Part shown: positions 57,529 to 64,000 of the stretch, piece by piece
How the letters are laid out: every line of letters begins with the position of its first letter
Position numbering within the stretch: position 1 is the first letter of the stretch
Assembly (NCBI GenBank): GCA_963753815.1
Contig: CAVWDU010000006.1
Span: forward strand, 1 to 64,000
DNA from: CAVWDU01 sp963753815
GTDB lineage: Bacteria > Pseudomonadota > Gammaproteobacteria > Pseudomonadales > Halieaceae
DNA length: 64,000 nucleotides
Reading direction: 5' to 3'
Notes under the pieces: generated by a model
The model's database searches: none
What the model saw: the letters and a program-made list of their open reading frames with translations, nothing else
What the model was told of the DNA's origin: nothing
Program-made: the position numbers and the translations under genes

Positions 57529-59038
57529 CGACGGTGGCGGCCTCGGGCGGCGGGACTTGCTTGCTGGCAGCATCGGCATGGTGGCGGCCGCACTGGCAAA
57601 CACCGCTCGCGCGGTGCCCCGCAGTGAGGTCAAGTCGTGGCATATGACCACCGATGTGCTGGTGGTCGGTTCCGGCGCCGCAGGCGTCTGTGCCGCGCTG
57701 GCTGCCCGTGAAGCGGGGTCGCGGGTGTTGCTGGTCGAGACACTCGCCGGCCTGGGGGGTGCTTCCGCCATGTCCCCTGGCGCAATCTATGCCGGTGGTG
57801 GCACCGCGCTGCAACGCGCTGCCGGCATCGACGACTCCGCGGAGGCGATGTTCGAGCAACTGATGGCGGCGGGCGACCCGGCGCCGGTGCCCCGGGTGCA
57901 GCGCTACTGCGAGGAAAGTGCTGCCCACTTTGACTGGCTGGTAGCCATGGGCGTGACCTACTCGGACCGAATAAGCACCGCCAGGGGGGTGCCCCGCGAC
58001 GGCGCCTCGCTGTTTTACGCCGGTGATGAGCGAGCCGCATCGGGGGAAGCACGGGCCCGTGTGCCACTGCGTGGCCATGTACCGTCCGCGGACGGCAGGC
58101 CCGGTGGTCGACTACTCATGGATAGCCTGATCGCAAAAGCAGCCGAGGTGCGGGTGGGGATGTTGGCGGGTGCTGCTGCCCGTAACCTGGTAATAGAACG
58201 CGACGGTCGGGTCGCTGGCGCACTGCTCGACATCAACGACCGGCCGCGGGCAGTGCGGGTCGCTCAAGGGGTTGTCCTGGCCAGTGGCGGCTTCGGCAGG
58301 AATCCGGCGATGCTGCGTCAGCACGCCCCGCAGCTGCAGGCCTGCGCCGAGCCCTGGGGCACTGAGGCCGAGTTGGGGCATGGTATCAACATCGCGATCG
58401 CGGCGGGTGCAGGTAGTCGGCGGATGCACGAGGGGATGATCCTCATGGACATCGCGGAGACCGACAGCGTGCCCCTGGGGGTGCTGGTCAACTCCGCCGG
58501 CCAACGGTTTGTCTCCGAGGCCGCTTTTCCCGCCGGGTTGGGCCATGCGATCACCTTTCAGCAGGGCGGCAAGGCCTGGCTGATCACAGATCGCGTGGCT
58601 GCTTCGCAGGCTTTGGAGCGCGGGTTTTCCCCCGTCGCGACAGCCAATACCATCGGCGATATCGCCGTCGCACTCGATCTTCCGCCGGGAGCGCTGCAGC
58701 AGACAGCGGCCTACTACAACCGCCAGGCGGCGAATGGCAGGGATCCCGTATTCCACAAGGAGCACCCCTGGGTGCGCCCGCTGCAGGGACCGCCCTACCG
58801 TGCCTGGGACCTCTCCTGCGCCGGGCCTGGCTGCCGGGTACAGACACTGGGTGGCCTGACCACCGCCCTGGACGGCGCCGTGCTCGATGGCCTGGGCGAA
58901 GTCATCCCCGGTCTCTTCGCCTGCGGCCGCACTGCAGCCGGCCTGCCGGTGGCGCCGTACGCTGCCCATGGGCTGTCACTCGGCGACTGCACGTTTTTCG
59001 GGCGGTTGGCGGGTGCCGGAGCCGCCAGGGTCAGCTGA
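57515..59038 (+). CDS. FAD-dependent oxidoreductase, fumarate reductase/ketosteroid dehydrogenase-like
   Basis: The 507-residue protein has a twin-arginine type leader (GRRDLLAGSIGMVAAALA). Next are the FAD dinucleotide fold VVGSGAAGVCAALAAREAG, the second FAD motif (VVLASGGFGRNPAML), and the C-terminal VAPYAAHGLSLGDCTFFGR. This is the FAD_binding_2 family. Tat export would place it in the periplasm, where a soluble flavoprotein reductase or dehydrogenase could act. The substrate is unknown. It is the last gene of the arsC-wrbA-DUF2069 unit. Confidence 0.8.
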   Translation: MSRPDDGGGLGRRDLLAGSIGMVAAALANTARAVPRSEVKSWHMTTDVLVVGSGAAGVCAALAAREAGSRVLLVETLAGLGGASAMSPGAIYAGGGTALQRAAGIDDSAEAMFEQLMAAGDPAPVPRVQRYCEESAAHFDWLVAMGVTYSDRISTARGVPRDGASLFYAGDERAASGEARARVPLRGHVPSADGRPGGRLLMDSLIAKAAEVRVGMLAGAAARNLVIERDGRVAGALLDINDRPRAVRVAQGVVLASGGFGRNPAMLRQHAPQLQACAEPWGTEAELGHGINIAIAAGAGSRRMHEGMILMDIAETDSVPLGVLVNSAGQRFVSEAAFPAGLGHAITFQQGGKAWLITDRVAASQALERGFSPVATANTIGDIAVALDLPPGALQQTAAYYNRQAANGRDPVFHKEHPWVRPLQGPPYRAWDLSCAGPGCRVQTLGGLTTALDGAVLDGLGEVIPGLFACGRTAAGLPVAPYAAHGLSLGDCTFFGRLAGAGAARVS

Positions 59039-59131
59039 CCAGCAGTCCGTCGAAAAAGCTCGGCCGCCATCGCTCACCGATCGGCGGCTGGTACGTTGCC
59101 AGCCCCGGTCGATTGGGGCACAGTTGGCCAC

Positions 59132-59830
59132 ATGTGCGGACGTTTCAATGTCATAGATAACCCTGCCCTGCGCGCGTTGTTGACCGAACTGGGTATCGAC
59201 CTGTGCCCGGCCGATGGGGTCAACCTGGCTCCTACGGAGCGGGTGCCTCTGGTCCGCAGGGCGCCCGCAGGGGAGGCCGGCCGGCCGGCCTCGGCACAGC
59301 TGGACCAGGCCCGGTGGTGGCTGACACCCAACTGGGCGCCGCGTGTGGAGCAGAAGTACGCGATGTTCAATGCCCGCAGCGAGTCACTGTCGCGCAGTCG
59401 GGCCTTCCAGCGACCCTTTGCCCGCCAGCGCGGTATCGTGCCGATGAGCAGTTTTATCGAATGGCGATCGGAAGGCGGTTCAAAGCAACCGTGGTTGATT
59501 CGCGGGCCCGGTGCGCTCGCCGTGGCTGCGCTGTGGGATATCTGGTGCGGGGAGGGCAGTGACTCCCCGTTATTGTCGTGCACGCTGGTGACCACGGCCG
59601 CCGCGCCGGCTTTTGAGCCCTGGCATCACCGCATGCCGGTGATGCTGGCACCCGAGGAGTATTCCCGGTGGCTTGACAACGGTCACCCCATCGAACCCGG
59701 GGATGATATCTTTCGCGCCGAGCTCAAGTTTCCCCTGGACCTGTTCCCCGTTGCGCGCGCGGTCGGCAACCCTCGCAACAAGGGGGCTGACCTGCTGGAG
59801 CCGCTGGCCGAGCCGACCCACCTGGCCTGA
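59132..59830 (+). CDS. SOS response-associated peptidase (SRAP/YedK)
   Basis: The 232-residue protein begins MCGRF, so Cys2 becomes N-terminal after methionine removal and forms the thiazolidine crosslink to abasic sites in single-stranded DNA. The other active-site parts are FNARSES, MSSFIEW with the Glu, and WHHRMPVML with the His. The start is fixed by the need for Cys2; the longer reading frame (from 59096) would bury it. It is a single gene. Confidence 0.93.
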   Translation: MCGRFNVIDNPALRALLTELGIDLCPADGVNLAPTERVPLVRRAPAGEAGRPASAQLDQARWWLTPNWAPRVEQKYAMFNARSESLSRSRAFQRPFARQRGIVPMSSFIEWRSEGGSKQPWLIRGPGALAVAALWDIWCGEGSDSPLLSCTLVTTAAAPAFEPWHHRMPVMLAPEEYSRWLDNGHPIEPGDDIFRAELKFPLDLFPVARAVGNPRNKGADLLEPLAEPTHLA

Positions 59831-59899
59831 GTGCTGTTTCGCGGTGATCACCGCGCCTGATCGCCGGGTAAAGCACGTCCCGCGTGAACGTAAAACGCC

Positions 59900-62800
59900 T
59901 CAGGCCATGGCCCGAGCGATGGTGTCCAGGCTTTGCGGTTTACCAATCGACCACCCCTGCAGATAGTCGATGCCCAGGTCGCGCAGGGTGTCGGCGATCG
60001 CCTCATCCTCTACGCACTCTGCGATCGTTGCCTGGCCAAGGAACTTGGCCAGACTGTTGATGGAACGTACCATCTCATGGTCCCTCGGGTCAGAATTAAT
60101 CTTGCGGATGAACCGGCCATCGATCTTGACATAATCGACCGGCAGTTCTCGCAGGTAGTTGTAGCTCGCCATGCCCGTGCCGAAGTCATCGATCGAACAG
60201 GAACAGCCGGCGCGTCGCAGCGTACGTACGAAATCGCCCGCCTTGATCATGTTGGAGATGGTGCCGGTCTCGGTTATTTCAAAGCACAGCCGGGTCGCGG
60301 GTATCCCCCGGTCGGAGATCTGGCTGAGCAGGAACTCCAGAAACAGGTCGTCAGTGACACTGTTGCCACTGATATTGATGGAGAGCTGCGGCAGTGGTCG
60401 CTTCTCCCGAGCCAGTGAGTCGATCCAGTCAAAGGTCTTTTCCACCACCCAGCGATCGACGACAGTCATGTAGCCGTGGCGCTCAGCTTCGAGTATCAGC
60501 TCCTGTGGTGATACGATTTGTCCCTGCTCATCGAGCAGACCCATCAGTATCTCGTAATGCGGCAGTGCCTCTGGCTCTGTAGCACTCGCGATCGGCTGGC
60601 CGCGCAGAAATAGCCTCTCCTCTGCCATGAGCTGATCGATTCCGGCCTGCCATTGCAGGCGATCTGCATCCCGCTGTCTACCGTTCCGGCGCGGCCCGGG
60701 ACGGCTGCTGTCCGTTGGTGGCGTACAACCGGTGACAGTCGTGCGTCCTCCCCCATTGTCCACGCGGGATTGTTCCAGCGCTGCTTCTGCGCTGCACAAC
60801 AGTGCCTCCGGATCACGGCTGTTGCGGTCGATCGCGGTGATGACAAATCTCGCAGAGAGGGACACTGATGCGCCGTCTATCTCTACGGGATTGTCCGCGA
60901 TTAATGCGTGCAGCGCCTCAGCCTCGCGGCTGGCCCGGGCCGTGCCGCGGTTGAAGATTACCAGGGCGAACCGGCCCGGATCGATCCGGGCACACCAGTC
61001 CTGCTGCCCCGCTTCGCGCTCCAGCAGCCCGGCGAGATGCGTGACCACCCCGTTGGCTCCATCGCGATCGAAGAGCTCGCTGGCGATGTCGAGATGGTCG
61101 ACCTCCAGCGTTACCAGGCAGTGCTCCGCGCCGCGAGTGCGCGCGTGGGCCATCGCCTGGAGCAACTGCATCTCCAGCCCCTTGCGGTTGAGCAGGCCGG
61201 TCAGCGAATCCCGGTAGGTGTCACGGCTGATCGCGCGTTGTACTTCCTCCAGAGTGTCGTAGAGACTGCGGTCGATGGGCGGCAGTCTATCGGCACGTTG
61301 CGGCGAGTGCATGCCCCGCGCGAGTCGCCTGGCGCAGGCGATGCGTGACAGTTCGGCAATCTTTCTGCCCCGTTCATCGGCGAACACCAGTTGTTCCCGG
61401 TCGTGACTCACCCAGACCAGGGTCATTGCACGCTCTCGACCCGACTGCGATCGATAGCAGAGCCTGGTGCCCGGCTCAAGCTGGTCGACCCGGTGCAACC
61501 AGCGGCGCAGGCGGGGGAGAGAGGCGAGCCGCGATCCGGAATGGCGCGAATACCGGGCGACTCGACCGCCGTTGCGGACTCTGCCGCGTCTTCCACTGTT
61601 GCCTGCCCGGTAAGCATGGGGCGCAGTCGGGTCACCACCTCATCGGCGCGCGTGCCGACCGATACGCCGGTATCGAGCATTTGCTCGATCAGTTCGATGA
61701 AGTTGTCGGCCTCCAGCTCCCGTTCGACGGGTCTGCCGTCCGTGGTCGGCACCGGGGATCGGGCCAGCCACTCCGAGAGTTGTTCTATCACGGCGACCGC
61801 TTCGGCCCAGTTGTCGCTGTCAGCCCCATGGCGCACATGGGTGAGCACCATCAGGTCGCGCCAGCCGGCGTCGAGGAGATCGAGGATGATAGCCGGGACG
61901 GCATTCATCGGTAGTGTGTCTGCCACAGTGCGTTCCACCGCTGCTCTAGCGGTCGCGAGTTTCTGGCGGCCCTCAAGGGTACGGAGCAGCCATTGTGTGT
62001 TGCGCGTGACAGCACGTTGTTGCTGGTCGAGCAGGGCCTGGGCCTCGTCGCGCGCCTCTACGAATACTCCGGCGTCCGTTTCGTAGGCGTCGACGATGCG
62101 CGCAACCAGGCACTGCAGGCGCTTCTGGAGTGACCGGTTGGGAAAGTTGGCAGCGATGGCGAGTTGGGACAGGATGTCGATCAGTTGCCGCGCCGGGTGC
62201 TCGCGCTGCAGGAAAAAGTCCGGTTCCAGAATGGCCACCCTGGCCAGCGGTATCTGCAAGGCTGCCAGTATGGGCCTCAGTTGCGGGTGGATGTCGAGCT
62301 TGATTTGCAGGTTTGCGAACAGGCGGTCGATGATACCGATCTGGCGCCGATGCAATTCATCAAGTCCTGCTTCCGGATTGTTGCCCGGGGCCCGAGTCAG
62401 TGCGTTGTCGAGTCGGTCCTCCAGTGAAGGGGCTGCGGTCAGGGTGCGCCAGGTGGCCTGGTCCTGTTGCCAATCCTGCAATAGCTGCGCGATCGCCCCG
62501 GTATCCAATACCGGTGCCGCCACTTCGCAGGCGATTGGCTGCGTTTCTCCGTCGGGGAACACGGCCGCTTTGCTCTGTGCACCACGCGATACCTTCGACC
62601 GGGGGGCGGATGCCATGACTGCCTGGTACAGATCCGCCGCTGCCGCAGGTGCCGGGTAGGCCAGGGTCTGCACTGGTACGGCAACCGGGTCGTCGCCCCT
62701 GTCGTCGCCTACCGCGGACTCCCGGCTTCTGTCCACGGACTGGCGCTGTGTTCGTCCATCCTCACTGGCCGCAGGGTAATCTGCCTCGAGGTCAGCGATA

Positions 62801-63504
62801 TCCCCTGCGCCTGCCTGTTCGACGGACGGGTGGGGCGAATTCGGGAGCAGTTCTTTCAGCTTTGCGTAGAGCTGACCGAGGGTCTGTTCCGCGTACTCCG
62901 TCATGAACCGGCAGGTCTCGGGGAAAAGTGATCGCAAGTTGTCGTCGATGTTGAATGCCGCGCGCAGTGCGCCGCAGAGGTGCCTCGCCGCGACCGGGAG
63001 GGGAGCGGCCGGGGCACCCCCATCGAGCCAAACCGCAATGCCTCGCCGGATCGTGGCGAGATCGGCGTCGAAGTGGCGTTCCATAAGGCGCGTGGTGCGC
63101 TCGATGGCCAGCTGGTCCTCGAATTCCTGTAGATCGATGAGATCCAGTGTCCCGGTGCCGGAATCGAGAGGCTCGCCGGCAGCGGTGGGTAGCGGCGATG
63201 ATTTTCCTTCATCTTCCAGATCTGCAAGCTGCGATTCTGCCGCGCGCAGCAACGCTCGGCGCTGCTGGCGGATAAATCCAACCTGCTCACGGTGTTTTTC
63301 GAATTGCCCTGGTGTGGGTCTGCGCTCCGCCAGTTCATCGGCGAACGCATCTATCAGCTCCCCCAGCCACCGCGAAGCCTCACCGATGGCTGTCTGGTTG
63401 AAACGCGCCATCGAGTCACTGCCGCATAGCGCCTCTATCTCCGCGTTGTCTACTGCCCTGGTCACCCGGTTCTGCGCCCGATGGTTTTTCTTATAGTGAG
63501 GCAT
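59900..63504 (-). pseudogene. DUF1631-GGDEF-EAL fusion protein, one-base frameshift
   Basis: Two frames overlap: 63504-61423 (DUF1631, 693 residues) and a downstream frame ending at 59900 with no proper start (it would need TTG at 61498). A G run at 61513-61517 one base short explains the break. The repaired protein has 1,201 residues. It has the DUF1631 helical region, a PilZ-like segment (LEPGTRLCYRSQ), and a GGDEF domain with DSLTGLLNRKG but ARIDPGRF in the active loop, so inactive. The EAL domain has EIL, NISGNS, EITET, IDDFGTG and KIDG. It is likely a c-di-GMP receptor or phosphodiesterase. Confidence 0.82.
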
Positions 63505-63800
63505 AGCCTAACTGTTCAGTGCGGCGCATGCGGCAGTCGGCACGCCGGGTTGAGGACCCCGTCACACAATCGCCCGCCTGTGCTATCGTTGCAGACGGTG
63601 TCCGGCGGTGCAACGCATGGCCTGATCGGGGCTGTGACGCGAAGAGGCGGATAGCGGCCGGGTGCTGCCTGTTCGCTGGTAGAAAAATCACTCGATTATT
63701 GATCGATTCGATGGGCAGCCCGGTATCGTCGGTGTAGTTTGGGCCGATTTTCGGCATCACGACAGTCGGGTCGAGCCCGGAATGCCGGGCGGGAGTTTGC

Positions 63801-64000
63801 ATGCAGAAGCTGAGTTCGCAGGACGCTGGATTTCTCAGAATCGAGTCCGCGCACTGTCCGTTTCACGTCGCTGGCCTGATGATCTTCAGGAAGCCGGTGC
63901 GCGCCCGTGGGTCGTACCTGCGTCATCTGGCCGTGAAGTGCGGCCGACTGAACGAGTTATGGCCCGTGTTCGACAAACAGTTGAAAAACCCGGACGACCT
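63801..64000 (+). CDS. Wax ester synthase/diacylglycerol acyltransferase (WS/DGAT) family, 5' part
   Basis: The frame starts at ATG 63801 after gggcgggag and runs off the window end without a stop (66 codons seen). MQKLSSQDAGFLRIES and CPFHVAGLMIFRKP match the N-terminus of WS/DGAT enzymes (the family pattern is LDxxFLxxE...PMHV). These make storage wax esters or triacylglycerol from acyl-CoA. The catalytic HHxxxDG motif lies beyond the window. Bases 63505-63800 before it show no gene. Confidence 0.75.
   Translation, partial: MQKLSSQDAGFLRIESAHCPFHVAGLMIFRKPVRARGSYLRHLAVKCGRLNELWPVFDKQLKNPDD

Overview
The window is about 64 kb of GC-rich bacterial chromosome. It opens with a complete rRNA operon (16S, tRNA-Ile, tRNA-Ala, 23S, 5S) and continues with densely packed protein genes. 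The 16S type, the metG/apbC/dcd and rnfABCDGE blocks, the purMN/DUF2066/perM/hda block, and the arsC-wrbA-DUF2069 block all point to a Gammaproteobacterium. It is probably free-living and marine or aquatic (Rnf complex, wax-ester-type acyltransferase, many c-di-GMP and transport genes). I would not name a family from the sequence alone. No prophage, CRISPR array or complete insertion sequence is visible.

Layout. 1-6138: rrn operon, with an 88-bp perfect-stem palindrome inserted in helix 45 of the 23S gene and a duplicated tRNA-Ala 3' end in the spacer. 6.2-13.5 kb (minus strand): sulfotransferase, HD-GYP sensor, poly-Gly Ig-like lipoprotein, NRAMP-like carrier. 13.6-16.1 kb (plus): glycosyltransferase, HolD-like protein, RimI, small unknown protein. 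16.2-23.9 kb (minus): rnfE, G, D, C, B, A with overlapping junctions, then metG. 24.0-25.4 kb: apbC and dcd. 25.4-27.9 kb (minus): DUF3108, purN, purM. Divergent from these at 28.1-31.0 kb: DUF2066, perM-like gene and hda. 31.1-32.4 kb: OmpA-like protein, then a palindromic element flanked by 14-bp repeats.

32.4-38.6 kb holds an omega-amidase, a PLP aminotransferase, an Lrp regulator and a fused indolepyruvate:ferredoxin oxidoreductase. Each of the four is interrupted by exactly one single-base indel, and each is restored to family length when that base is corrected. A fifth such indel splits a DUF1631-GGDEF-EAL gene at 61.5 kb. This looks more like homopolymer or assembly error than gene decay, but the sequence alone cannot decide. 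38.8-46.8 kb: branched-chain aminotransferase, queuosine-precursor-type transporter, a divergent short-chain dehydrogenase / 6-pyruvoyltetrahydropterin-synthase-like pair, oligopeptidase A, ThpR and a DEAD-box helicase.

The most unusual stretch is 47.0-54.1 kb. It holds a DAACS-type symporter fused to a periplasmic solute-binding domain. Next is an exported protein joining a PPP-type metallophosphatase to a kinase-like C-terminal half. Two ATP/ADP-carrier-like (TLC) membrane proteins follow, one with a C-terminal cadherin-like domain. One hypothesis is that the carriers supply nucleotide to an extracytoplasmic phosphatase-kinase; this is inference only. 54.4-59.8 kb holds TlpA-like and YihY proteins, ArsC/WrbA/DUF2069, a Tat-type flavoprotein and an SRAP protein. 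The window ends inside a WS/DGAT-type acyltransferase gene on the plus strand.
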